47,662 bases of DNA from contig JAJZOJ010000008.1 of NCBI GenBank assembly GCA_021829015.1, positions 1 to 47,662 on the forward strand. The letters run 5' to 3'. This stretch comes from Microcaldota archaeon. GTDB taxonomy: Archaea > Micrarchaeota > Micrarchaeia > Micrarchaeales > Micrarchaeaceae. Positions 31,436-38,903 of this stretch are shown in pieces. The number at the start of each line of letters is the position of its first letter. Position 1 is the first letter of the stretch. The notes beneath the pieces were generated by a model. The model made no database searches. It was not told the origin of the DNA and saw only the letters and a list, made by a program, of their open reading frames with translations. The position numbers and the translations under genes are program-made.

Positions 31436-31485
31436 TGGTGGTAGGCTGAGCCGCAGTATCTAATGCTGTGGCATACTACCATCCA
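31436..31485 (+). promoter_or_regulatory. Structured 5' leader hairpin
   Basis: TGGTGGTAG at 31436-31444 pairs with CTACCATCCA at 31476-31485: nine pairs with one bulged T. Inside it, GCCGCAG at 31450-31456 pairs with CTGTGGC at 31466-31472: seven pairs including one G-T wobble. A 9-nt loop and an asymmetric internal loop (GCTGA against ATA) complete a two-storey hairpin. It lies between the TATA box and the ATG at 31504. Function unknown: it may be a leader regulator or a small RNA. Confidence 0.45.
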
Positions 31486-31503
31486 AAAAAACGAAGTCCT
31501 AGC

Positions 31504-32136
31504 ATGAGGAGTGCAGACGCGAGCACCGTTTTCCGGATCGGACTGGTACTGTTCGTAATATTTCTTGTCGCGATAAGATTCAACCCCTTAGTTTCGATAG
31601 CGCTGCTTGCGCTCGCCTTCGTGCTCGACGGCGTTGACGGCTACCTTGCATTGAGGGAGGCTAGCGGCGGAAAGCTTGGGGTATCTGAATATGTCAATTA
31701 TACAATCAGCGGCGCCAACGCGAAGCGGATAAAGGCGCTTAAGGAAAAGACCTCGAAGATCGCGAGGTACGGCCCGAGGCTCGACGTCGCGGGGGACCGC
31801 ATAGCGGAATACTCCTTCTGGGGCGCCTTCGCTGTGTTCGGCATCGTCCCTCTGTTCGTACTTATAATAATCATAATAAGGCACTCCCTGGCGGATGCAT
31901 TCCTTGCCGCAAAGGGAACATCCTCAAGGATGAGGACAGGGTTAGCAAGGGCTCTGTACTCATCGAACGTGTCCAGAGGCACGATAAACGTGCTGAAGTT
32001 CATAACCTTCTCTTACTTCATACTTGCATACGTGTCCAGATACCCTATGGTCTATGCATACGTTCTCATGGCTGCGCTTGTCGTTTTCATAGTGGCAAGG
32101 GGCGCAGCTGAGGTATACGAATCGACCAGAAAATAA
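31504..32136 (+). CDS. CDP-alcohol phosphotransferase family membrane protein with an insertion in the signature
   Basis: Enzymes of this family transfer a polar alcohol to a CDP-lipid, in archaea mostly CDP-archaeol. The signature halves are both present: D42GVD45GYLALR and G90PRLD94VAGD98. Normally about eight residues separate the Arg and the Gly; here there are 38, a roughly 30-residue insertion. The four metal-binding Asp residues are intact. Several transmembrane helices follow (about 105-125 and two near the C-terminus). The ATG at 31504 is preferred. An in-frame GTG at 31468 would add 12 residues read through the leader hairpin. The product lipid cannot be told. Confidence 0.75.
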   Translation: MRSADASTVFRIGLVLFVIFLVAIRFNPLVSIALLALAFVLDGVDGYLALREASGGKLGVSEYVNYTISGANAKRIKALKEKTSKIARYGPRLDVAGDRIAEYSFWGAFAVFGIVPLFVLIIIIIRHSLADAFLAAKGTSSRMRTGLARALYSSNVSRGTINVLKFITFSYFILAYVSRYPMVYAYVLMAALVVFIVARGAAEVYESTRK

Positions 32137-32182
32137 GAAACCAATATAAAACCTTTTTCCTTTAGTATTCTGGGATGATTTC

Positions 32183-32941
32183 TTGATAGGCACGTTTCTG
32201 TTGACTGCCGCCACGACAGCCGCCAACGCCACATCGGTGTACGTCGGCTCGCTGGCCACATATACCGAAAATACCATAGTGGTGCTGATAGCGCTGCTCT
32301 CAATACTCGCGATATCCATACAGGTTGCAAGGAGCTACTTCCTAAGGATACTCAGGAAGTTCACGCTTAGGCTTGCAGCGGATATCTGGTGGCTTCTTTA
32401 CATAATACTAAGGGACGCAAGCATATTCCTTGCGGTATTCATGGGATTCCTGCTGTTCTTCCCCGGAATATACCAGGACTTCCCTATAGGGATGCCCTTC
32501 ATGCCGCTAGCGATAGACGTCTTCGCGATGGCATTGGTCTTAATACTGCTTACGGATACCGACGAGGAGCCGTTCTACAACAGCCTGCTCACGATCCTCG
32601 TGATAATAGCAACCACGCTGTACATGGCCGGCATGATACTCGTAACGGAGAGCCCGGTGGCTCTCGCGAAGCTGCCTCCAACGGTGTCGCTCGCCACGAA
32701 CAACATCTGGGGATTCGCCAACACATATCTCAATTCGGTGAACAACCCCGCATTGTCGATATACACATTCTACGCGTGCTTCTCGATACTAGGGCTTCTG
32801 GGGCTTGTCGCTGTGCTGTACTCATTCAAGGGCGGCATATTCAACAGGTTCCTCGAGCCTAAGCCTAAGCCTGTCGTGAAGAATGTCGCTCCAGCGGCCC
32901 CAGCCCCGAAGCAGCCCCCGCAGCAGGGGCAGCAGAGGTAA
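32183..32941 (+). CDS. Hypothetical multi-pass membrane protein
   Basis: The protein is not recognised. Its 252 aa contain about six transmembrane helices: near 28-47, 65-90, 105-123, 133-152 and 193-215, plus a shorter hydrophobic N-terminus. A Pro/Gln/Ala-rich cytoplasmic tail of about 30 residues follows. The start is TTG at 32183, preceded by GGGATGATTTC. A TATA-like AATATAAAA lies about 30-40 nt upstream, at about 32143-32151. The stop is followed at once by the ferredoxin gene, then the hydrolase, so the three probably form an operon. A membrane partner for the ferredoxin is an attractive guess without direct support. Confidence 0.6.
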   Translation: MIGTFLLTAATTAANATSVYVGSLATYTENTIVVLIALLSILAISIQVARSYFLRILRKFTLRLAADIWWLLYIILRDASIFLAVFMGFLLFFPGIYQDFPIGMPFMPLAIDVFAMALVLILLTDTDEEPFYNSLLTILVIIATTLYMAGMILVTESPVALAKLPPTVSLATNNIWGFANTYLNSVNNPALSIYTFYACFSILGLLGLVAVLYSFKGGIFNRFLEPKPKPVVKNVAPAAPAPKQPPQQGQQR

Positions 32942-32950
32942 GTGGTGCAC

Positions 32951-33391
32951 ATGTCCTTCAAGTTCACCTTCGACAACAGCACATGCATACAGTGCGGCAT
33001 ATGCGGGGATGCATGCCCTGTCAATGCCCTTGACTTCACTAGGCCAGGGAAGCATTTCGAGGACCGGAAGGGCGAGAAGGACGACACGGACTTCATGACC
33101 GAATACCCGATACAGGTATCGCGGTGCACCGGGTGCATGATATGCCCGAACGAATGCCCCGTATCCTGCATAACGATAGTCAAGGTTGACAAGGAGCCGA
33201 AGTACGAGCCGAAGCAGGGGGACATGCTCGACGTAGAGCCGACCAAGGACGAGTTCGGCCTCTCGAAATACACCCACGTAAGGCCCCATGCTGTCAAGAT
33301 AAGGGATCCGTGGGGGCATGAGTACATATACAGGCCCCTGAGGAGGAAGTCCAAGACCCAGACATGGGAGGGCCACGACGAGATGAAGTGA
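32951..33391 (+). CDS. Two-cluster 4Fe-4S ferredoxin-like protein
   Basis: The soluble 146-aa protein has two full cluster motifs, CIQCGICGDACP at about residues 12-23 and CTGCMICPNECP at about 58-69. Each is CxxCxxCxxxCP and should bind [4Fe-4S]. They are separated by an unusually long, charged linker (about 35 residues). A C-terminal extension of 75 residues, rich in Lys, Tyr and His, is not typical of a simple ferredoxin; it resembles the subunits that dock on larger redox complexes. The ATG at 32951 is preferred; GTG codons at 32942 and 32945 are in frame. The electron partner is unknown. Confidence 0.8.
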   Translation: MSFKFTFDNSTCIQCGICGDACPVNALDFTRPGKHFEDRKGEKDDTDFMTEYPIQVSRCTGCMICPNECPVSCITIVKVDKEPKYEPKQGDMLDVEPTKDEFGLSKYTHVRPHAVKIRDPWGHEYIYRPLRRKSKTQTWEGHDEMK

Positions 33392-33955
33392 GTGGAAAGG
33401 GCTATAATAGCGCACAAGTGGAACGGGAGCCCAGATGGCGATTTCATACCATGGCTCAGGGATCATCTTGCCAATGAGGGATTCTCGGTATCTGCCCCGG
33501 AGATGCCTTCTACGACGATAGATGCATGGGTGTCCGCCATATCATCAGCCGCAGGGACGCCGGATCTGTCCACATGCCTGATAGGCCACGATGTCGGGTG
33601 CCAGGCGATAGTGAGATACCTCGCTACGCTTCAGGAAGGGCAGGAGTTCAGGGCGGTATTCCTTGTCGCGCCATGGACTAGGCTGGAGGGAAATGTCGAA
33701 GAGGGTCTCAAGCAGTGGGTCAATGAGCCGATAAACTGGGATGCGGCGAAAAGACGTGCGAGGAGATTCGTAGTCATATACTCGGACAACGATGCGCTTG
33801 TGCCGGTTGAGAATTCCGAGATGTTCGGCAAGCTGCTCAATGCGGAGCTGGTGCTGGATTCCGGAAGGCATCACTTCTCAGATGAGGATGACGTGACCCA
33901 GCTGCCGTCGCTGGAGAAGGTGATATCGGAGTCGTACCACGAAAATGAAAATTAG
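33392..33955 (+). CDS. RBBP9/YdeN-like alpha/beta hydrolase with Asp at the nucleophile position
   Basis: The 187-aa protein follows the small RBBP9/YdeN alpha/beta-hydrolase pattern. It starts with AIIAHKWNGSPDGDFIPWL, has a nucleophile elbow G65-H-D67-V-G69, an acidic residue in YSDNDALVP (about 130-138) and a His in GRHHFSDED (about 160). The elbow normally carries Ser (GHSxG); here it is Asp. Asp nucleophiles are known in epoxide hydrolases and haloalkane dehalogenases, so the protein may still be active with another chemistry, or be inactive. The GTG start directly follows the ferredoxin stop, so it is in the same transcript. Confidence 0.78.
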   Translation: MERAIIAHKWNGSPDGDFIPWLRDHLANEGFSVSAPEMPSTTIDAWVSAISSAAGTPDLSTCLIGHDVGCQAIVRYLATLQEGQEFRAVFLVAPWTRLEGNVEEGLKQWVNEPINWDAAKRRARRFVVIYSDNDALVPVENSEMFGKLLNAELVLDSGRHHFSDEDDVTQLPSLEKVISESYHENEN

Positions 33956-33960
33956 CTATC

Positions 33961-33969
33961 TTTATAAAG
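33961..33969 (+). promoter_or_regulatory. TATA-like box for hppA
   Basis: TTTATAAAG lies about 40-45 nt before the ATG at 34008. The leader then holds a GGGGG element at 33997-34001, 6 nt before the ATG, which probably acts in ribosome binding. Confidence 0.4.
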
Positions 33970-34007
33970 TTTCTCCAAGAATATTAAGCTGATTACGGGG
34001 GTTTTTG

Positions 34008-35999
34008 ATGATACCGTTCTACTATTACAGCCTAGCAGCGGGAATACTTTCGTTGCTGTTTGCGGCGGTCGCCGCGAAGAAAGTTCTTGGCAAGCCTGAG
34101 GGCACTCCGAGGATGCGCGAGATCGCAGCGGCGATAAAGCAGGGCGCAAGCGCCTATCTCAACAGGCAGCTGCAGGTCATAGCTGTATTCACCGTCATAC
34201 TGGCGATACTTTTCGGCGTATTCCTGCCGTCGCACATAGAGATAGTCATAGCATTCGTTACCGGAGCAGTGGCGTCATATCTTACCGCGTATCTTGGCAT
34301 GAACGTAGCCGTAAGGTCCAACCTCAGGACGGCGAAGGCAGCGGAGAAGGGGCTCAAGGATGCATTCTCCACGGCAATTCTGGGCGGCTCGGTAACCGGA
34401 TTCGCGGCGATAGGATTCGCGCTCATAGGGCTTAGCCTGCTGCTGGGATATCTCACACTTTCAGGAATCGAGATACTCATAGGATTCGGCTTCGGCGCAT
34501 CATTGATATCACTGTTCGCAAGGGTCGGCGGCGGAATATACACAAAGGCCGCTGACGTGGGTGCGGACCTCGTAGGCAAGACGGAACTGAACCTTCCGGA
34601 GGACGACCCGAGGAACCCTGCTGTGATAGCTGACAACGTAGGGGACAACGTAGGGGACTGCGCAGGAATGGCGGCTGACGTTTTCGAGAGCTATGCAGTG
34701 ACGCTTGTCGCTGCGCTGCTCATAGCGATATCATTCGCATCAACTACAAGGTTCGCCTATCCGCTGTATGTTGCAATCGCGGGATTCATAGGCAGCATGA
34801 TAAGCATACCGGTGCTCACGCACTTCGGCAAGAAGCCAGGAAGGGCACTGTACATCGGAATGGGCACGGCTGTCATAGTCTCTGCGATACTTGATTATGC
34901 GATTACCGCATACCTTGGAGTATCTATATTGTTCTTCGTGCCCGTACTTTCAGGCCTGTTGCTAGCGATACTGCTGTTCTGGGTTGCTGACTACTATACC
35001 GGAAGCTCGAGCAAGCAGGTAGAAACAATAGCAAATGCATCGAAGGGCGGCGCAGGAACTAACGTTATAACCGGGCTTGCAGTGGGGCTGAGGAGCACAT
35101 GGGTCCCGGTTGTCTTCATAGTGCTGGCGATGCTTGTGAGCTACTATGTTGAGGGCGTATATGGAATAGGTATAGCTGCAGTGGGGATGCTGTCGCTCAC
35201 GGCCACGGTCCTCACGATAGACTCATTCGGGCCGATAACTGACAATGCCGGCGGGATAGCGGAAATGGCCTCATTGCCCTCAAGGGTAAGGTCGGTAACG
35301 GACCACCTTGACTCGCTTGGCAACACCACGAAGGCCACAACGAAGGCATATGCGATAGGCGGAGCTGCCGTTTCCGCAACTGCGCTTCTAGTGGCATTCG
35401 CGCAGGCCACGCACCTTGTCACGATAGACGTGCTTAACCCTGCTGTGCTTGCTGGCGTATTCATAGGGGCACTTCTGCCGTTCATATTCTCATCCTTCCT
35501 CATGGAAAGCGTGGGCAAGGCGGCCAACCTCATGGTAGAGGAGGTCCGCAGGCAGGTCAAGCACATAAAGGGATTGCTGCAAGGAAAGGCGAAGCCGGAC
35601 TATGCAAGGGCGGTTGACATCGCAACGGTAAATGCGATAAAGTCCCTTGCTGTGCCTGAATTGATAGCGATAGTCACCCCGATAGTCGTGGGGCTTCTTC
35701 TGGGCCCCGCGGCGCTTGGCGGCCTGCTTGCCGGAATGATACCAGCGAGCCTGATGCTTGCGCTCTTCATGGCAAACAGCGGCGCGGCGATGGACAACGC
35801 GAAGAAGTACATCGAGACAGGAAAGCTCGGCGGAAAGGGCAGCGATGCCCACAAGGCTGCTGTAGTCGGCGACACATTGGGCGACCCGCTGAAGGATACC
35901 GCGGGCCCGGCGCTCAACTCGATGATAAAGGTAGTCAGCACGATATCGATACTCCTGGCGCCGATGTTCCTGACCCTTGCACTGGCCCTGATCCACTGA
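34008..35999 (+). CDS. hppA: Membrane-bound proton-pumping pyrophosphatase, K+-independent type
   Basis: This integral membrane enzyme couples pyrophosphate hydrolysis to ion pumping. About 663 aa with roughly 16 transmembrane helices match the family length. The catalytic segment DNVGDNVGDCAGMAADVFESY is intact, as are the downstream acidic motifs (GDTLGDPLKDTAGP). The determinant segment GNTTKATTKAYAIG has Lys where K+-dependent enzymes have Ala, and Thr where they have Gly. This predicts a K+-independent H+-pump. It would recover energy from PPi released by biosynthesis and tRNA charging. The gene has its own promoter and a terminator-like hairpin. Confidence 0.95.
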   Translation: MIPFYYYSLAAGILSLLFAAVAAKKVLGKPEGTPRMREIAAAIKQGASAYLNRQLQVIAVFTVILAILFGVFLPSHIEIVIAFVTGAVASYLTAYLGMNVAVRSNLRTAKAAEKGLKDAFSTAILGGSVTGFAAIGFALIGLSLLLGYLTLSGIEILIGFGFGASLISLFARVGGGIYTKAADVGADLVGKTELNLPEDDPRNPAVIADNVGDNVGDCAGMAADVFESYAVTLVAALLIAISFASTTRFAYPLYVAIAGFIGSMISIPVLTHFGKKPGRALYIGMGTAVIVSAILDYAITAYLGVSILFFVPVLSGLLLAILLFWVADYYTGSSSKQVETIANASKGGAGTNVITGLAVGLRSTWVPVVFIVLAMLVSYYVEGVYGIGIAAVGMLSLTATVLTIDSFGPITDNAGGIAEMASLPSRVRSVTDHLDSLGNTTKATTKAYAIGGAAVSATALLVAFAQATHLVTIDVLNPAVLAGVFIGALLPFIFSSFLMESVGKAANLMVEEVRRQVKHIKGLLQGKAKPDYARAVDIATVNAIKSLAVPELIAIVTPIVVGLLLGPAALGGLLAGMIPASLMLALFMANSGAAMDNAKKYIETGKLGGKGSDAHKAAVVGDTLGDPLKDTAGPALNSMIKVVSTISILLAPMFLTLALALIH

Positions 36000-36031
36000 T
36001 CAGGGATTTTATTTATTTTTCCTCTTTTTTC
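35986..36031 (+). terminator. Intrinsic-like terminator after hppA
   Basis: CCCTGATC at 35986-35993 and GATCAGGG at 35998-36005 form a perfect 8-bp stem with a 4-nt loop. The structure overlaps the hppA stop codon. It is followed by a T-rich run (36007-36031) of the kind archaeal RNA polymerase terminates on. The hairpin itself is not required in archaea, so this bacterial-looking form is unusual. Confidence 0.55.
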
Positions 36032-36098
36032 TAGCGCATGCAATATGGCGCTTACGCTAACTTGCTTGACAGTACCATCTAAAACAAGCTAAACGAAA

Positions 36099-37193
36099 CT
36101 ATTCGAGGTTCTCTATCTCGATGTCCTCTACTCTCTGCATGCGTTTCCTTATCCCTTCTTCGGTGTACTCGGGGAAGTCCACTCCGCTTACGACTATCAT
36201 TACCCTGAGCGAGTCCTTCTGCATCTCCCCGTCTATCCTTGCGCCCCACTTGAGCATCGCCTCGCCGCTTATCCTTCCGGATATGTCCTGGAATACGGTT
36301 TCCGCCTCCCTTAGCGTAAGGCTCTCCCCTCCGACTATGTTTATCAGAGCTCTCCTTGCGGTGCTGAGGTCTGCATCGAGCATAGGGCTCTTTATCGCGT
36401 TCTCCAGCGCAACTACTGCCCTGTTGGTCCCTCCTCCTGTAGACATGCCCTCCCCGCTGCCTATTACGGCATAACCGGAGTCCTTCAGGACCGCCCTAAG
36501 GTCCGCGAAGTCTATGTTAACCATCCCGGGCTTCGTGACCATCTCGACTATGCCCTTAGTGGCCCCGGCAAGCACCTCGTCAGATACCCTGAATGCCATG
36601 TTGAGCGGCAGGTCAGGCGCAACCGCGAGCAGCTTGTCGTTGTGTATTATTATGGTGGTGTCAGTTACCTTCTTGAGCTTCGATAGCCCCTCGAGCGCAT
36701 TGCGCATCCTCGTCTTTCCCTCGCTGGAGAACGGCAGCGTTACAATCGCAACGGTAAGCGCCCCGGCATCCTGGGCTATCTGCGCTATCGCGCTTATCGA
36801 GCCTGTTCCGGTTCCTCCGCCCATGCCGCATGTTATGAATACAAGGTTAGCCCCTGTGAAAAGGTGCTTTATCTCCTCCTTGCTCTCTATGGCCGCACCT
36901 TCCCCTACCCGTATGTCGCTTCCTGCTCCCAATCCCCTGGTCATCTTCTTCCCGAGGAGCAGCTTCCTCTCCGCTCTCGTCTTTACAAGGTGCGCAGCAT
37001 CGGTGTTCATAGCAACTAGCGTTGCCCCCTGCACGCCTATGCTGAAGAGCCTGTTTATGGTGTTGCTTCCGCTGCCTCCCGTCCCTACAACGAATATCTT
37101 GGGTTTCGCGCCCTCTATGAAGCGCAATATCTCCTCATCGTCGGGGCTGAGAGCCTCGGGGATTCCGTTTACCATCGCACCACTAATCGTCAT
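36099..37193 (-). CDS. ftsZ: Cell-division GTPase FtsZ
   Basis: This tubulin-like GTPase forms the division ring. The 364-aa protein has the nucleotide-binding GTGGSGSNTINRL near residue 37, the tubulin signature GMGGGTGTGS, the DTTIIIHNDKLL segment and the NIDFADLRAVLKDSG catalytic loop (T7) with its Asp pair. The C-terminal tail is short and ends EDIEIENLE. It ends convergent to hppA. The ATG at 37193 lies about 25 nt after an AT-rich TATA-like stretch, consistent with a leaderless message. A second ATG six codons on (37175) is an alternative. Confidence 0.95.
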   Translation of the reverse strand: MTISGAMVNGIPEALSPDDEEILRFIEGAKPKIFVVGTGGSGSNTINRLFSIGVQGATLVAMNTDAAHLVKTRAERKLLLGKKMTRGLGAGSDIRVGEGAAIESKEEIKHLFTGANLVFITCGMGGGTGTGSISAIAQIAQDAGALTVAIVTLPFSSEGKTRMRNALEGLSKLKKVTDTTIIIHNDKLLAVAPDLPLNMAFRVSDEVLAGATKGIVEMVTKPGMVNIDFADLRAVLKDSGYAVIGSGEGMSTGGGTNRAVVALENAIKSPMLDADLSTARRALINIVGGESLTLREAETVFQDISGRISGEAMLKWGARIDGEMQKDSLRVMIVVSGVDFPEYTEEGIRKRMQRVEDIEIENLE

Positions 37194-37247
37194 ACCTATA
37201 ATGAAGCAAAGGATAAAAAACCATGTGTGTGGAACGCAACCTCGAAT

Positions 37248-37259
37248 GTATTTATATTA
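37248..37259 (+). promoter_or_regulatory. TATA-like box for dhs
   Basis: TGTATTTATATT lies about 35-40 nt before the ATG at 37292 in the gap to divergent ftsZ. Motif match only. Confidence 0.4.
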
Positions 37260-37291
37260 CCGGTGAGAATATCATTGATAAACAATCAGGT

Positions 37292-38299
37292 ATGTCCATG
37301 CCAAGGAAAATAGACCCTAAGGCGGCGCTGTTCAGGAAGAGCAGGGAGCTCGGCGAGGGCGAGATACGTGGGTACAATTTCGATGATAGATTCGACGCAA
37401 GGAAGTTCTTCGATTCCTACAGGGACACGGGCTTCCAGGCAACGAACCTGGGCAAGGCTATAGGGCTAGCAAAGGCTATGCAGAAGGACAAGGCTACGAT
37501 ATTCTTGGGATTCACATCCAACGTATCCACGAGCGGCCTCAGGGACATAATAACCTATCTCGTCAAGGAACGGAAAGTGCATTTCCTTGTCACCACTACC
37601 GGGGGCCTGGAGGAGGACATAATAAAGACACACGGGAAGTTCCTGCATGGGTCCTTCGATGCTGACGGCGCTGAACTGCGGCGCAACGGGGTCAACAGAA
37701 CTGGCAACATATTCATACCCAACGAGAGGTACATATGGTTCGAGGGGTTCATGTCGAAGGTTCTCGAGAAGGCGTATTCCAGGCAGAAAAAATCCGGCAA
37801 ACCAATGGACAGCGTCGAGCTGGTGAAAATGATGGGCGCTGAGCTGTCAGATTCCAAGAAAAAGGAGGAGAGCTTCACCTACTGGGCATACAGGAACAAC
37901 ATACCGCTGCTTTGCGTGCCCCTTGCTGATGGTGCGATAGGCGACCATCTATACTTCTTCAAGAAGGCACATCCGAACTTCGACATAGGCCTGATAGGCG
38001 AGGTCAAGCTGCTCTACGATACTGTCCTAAATGTCGAGAAGGCAGGGGCATTGATAATAGGCGGCTCCGTGCCAAAGCACCACATAATGAATGCGCTCAT
38101 GCTAAGGGAGGGGGCGGATTACACAGTGTACATCAACACCGCATATGAGCAGGACGGCAGCAATGCGGGAGCGAATCCGAACGAGGCCAAGAGCTGGGGC
38201 AAGGCAGCCCCAACAAAGAACGACGTGAAGGTCTGGGGCGACGCAAGCATAATTTTCCCGATACTCGTTGCCGCCGCATTCAAGCTGAATGATGAATGA
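37292..38299 (+). CDS. dhs: Deoxyhypusine synthase
   Basis: This enzyme transfers the aminobutyl group of spermidine to a Lys of aIF5A, the first step of hypusine formation. The 335-aa protein has NAD-binding regions (FLGFTSNVSTSGLRDII, LVTTTGGLEEDIIKTHG) and the C-terminal signature YINTAYEQDGSNAGANPNEAKSWGK. The catalytic Lys is in SWGK, and VWGDASIIFPILVA closes the active site. The ATG at 37292 is preferred; an upstream frame extension crosses the promoter and a second ATG follows two codons on. The last 20 bases overlap the convergent bud32 gene. Confidence 0.94.
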   Translation: MSMPRKIDPKAALFRKSRELGEGEIRGYNFDDRFDARKFFDSYRDTGFQATNLGKAIGLAKAMQKDKATIFLGFTSNVSTSGLRDIITYLVKERKVHFLVTTTGGLEEDIIKTHGKFLHGSFDADGAELRRNGVNRTGNIFIPNERYIWFEGFMSKVLEKAYSRQKKSGKPMDSVELVKMMGAELSDSKKKEESFTYWAYRNNIPLLCVPLADGAIGDHLYFFKKAHPNFDIGLIGEVKLLYDTVLNVEKAGALIIGGSVPKHHIMNALMLREGADYTVYINTAYEQDGSNAGANPNEAKSWGKAAPTKNDVKVWGDASIIFPILVAAAFKLNDE

Positions 38300-38903
38300 G
38301 TCGGGCCGAGAGCATCGTCCTTACGTTATATCTACCGCGCTTTTCTACCTCTGAAAGGCGCCCTGATATGGATTTCCAGTCCTTTACGGATTTTGCATAC
38401 GTCTTTGCGAGCGCCGAATACTGCGCCGCGCTGACCGACCTCTTCATAAGAAGGAGGTCGAGCGCCCTCTCCTCTATCGAATTCGTGATCTCCGATAGCC
38501 CAAAGTCAATCACGTGGGGGCTCCCATCCTTGCCTACGATTATGTTTGCGGGGGTGAAATCCCCATGGGTTACCCCTGAGTTGTGCAGCGCAGCAAGCTG
38601 CCTGCCTATCGAACTCATCAGGGCGCTTCCAGCAGAATCCAGCATGTCGTTGAGCATGGTCCCATCTATCGAGGTCATCACTATGTCGTATTTTCCAACC
38701 AATACCACGCGCGGCGATCCGCAGCCCGCATCGGCCGCGATTCCAGTTATCCTGGCCTCGTTTCTTGTCCTCTGGTTGCGCAGCGTTTCATCTATCTCAT
38801 TTATCCTGTAGCGCTTCGGCGCCCTGCGCTTGAGTACGCATTGGATTCCCAGGAATTCCACCGCGTATATGCTGGATTCCGCGCCCTCCGATACTTTTTT
38901 CAT
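38280..38903 (-). CDS. bud32: KEOPS kinase/ATPase Bud32
   Basis: This small atypical kinase of the KEOPS complex activates Kae1 for tRNA t6A37 synthesis. Its 207 aa contain the Gly-rich start SEGAESSIYAV, the Lys in CVLKRRAPKRYR, the catalytic loop THGDFTPANIIV and the metal-binding IDFGLSE. The large C-terminal lobe of normal kinases is absent, as expected. It is separate from kae1 but overlaps it by 4 nt, so translation is coupled. Fused Kae1-Bud32 is known in other archaea. The 3' end overlaps dhs by 20 nt. Confidence 0.94.
   Translation of the reverse strand: MKKVSEGAESSIYAVEFLGIQCVLKRRAPKRYRINEIDETLRNQRTRNEARITGIAADAGCGSPRVVLVGKYDIVMTSIDGTMLNDMLDSAGSALMSSIGRQLAALHNSGVTHGDFTPANIIVGKDGSPHVIDFGLSEITNSIEERALDLLLMKRSVSAAQYSALAKTYAKSVKDWKSISGRLSEVEKRGRYNVRTMLSARLIHHSA

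Noticed and set aside
31436..31485. Possible tRNA or H/ACA guide RNA at the leader hairpin
   Set aside because: There is no TTCRA-type T-loop, no anticodon arm of the right size and no ACA box at the proper place after the lower stem. Only the hairpin itself is supported.
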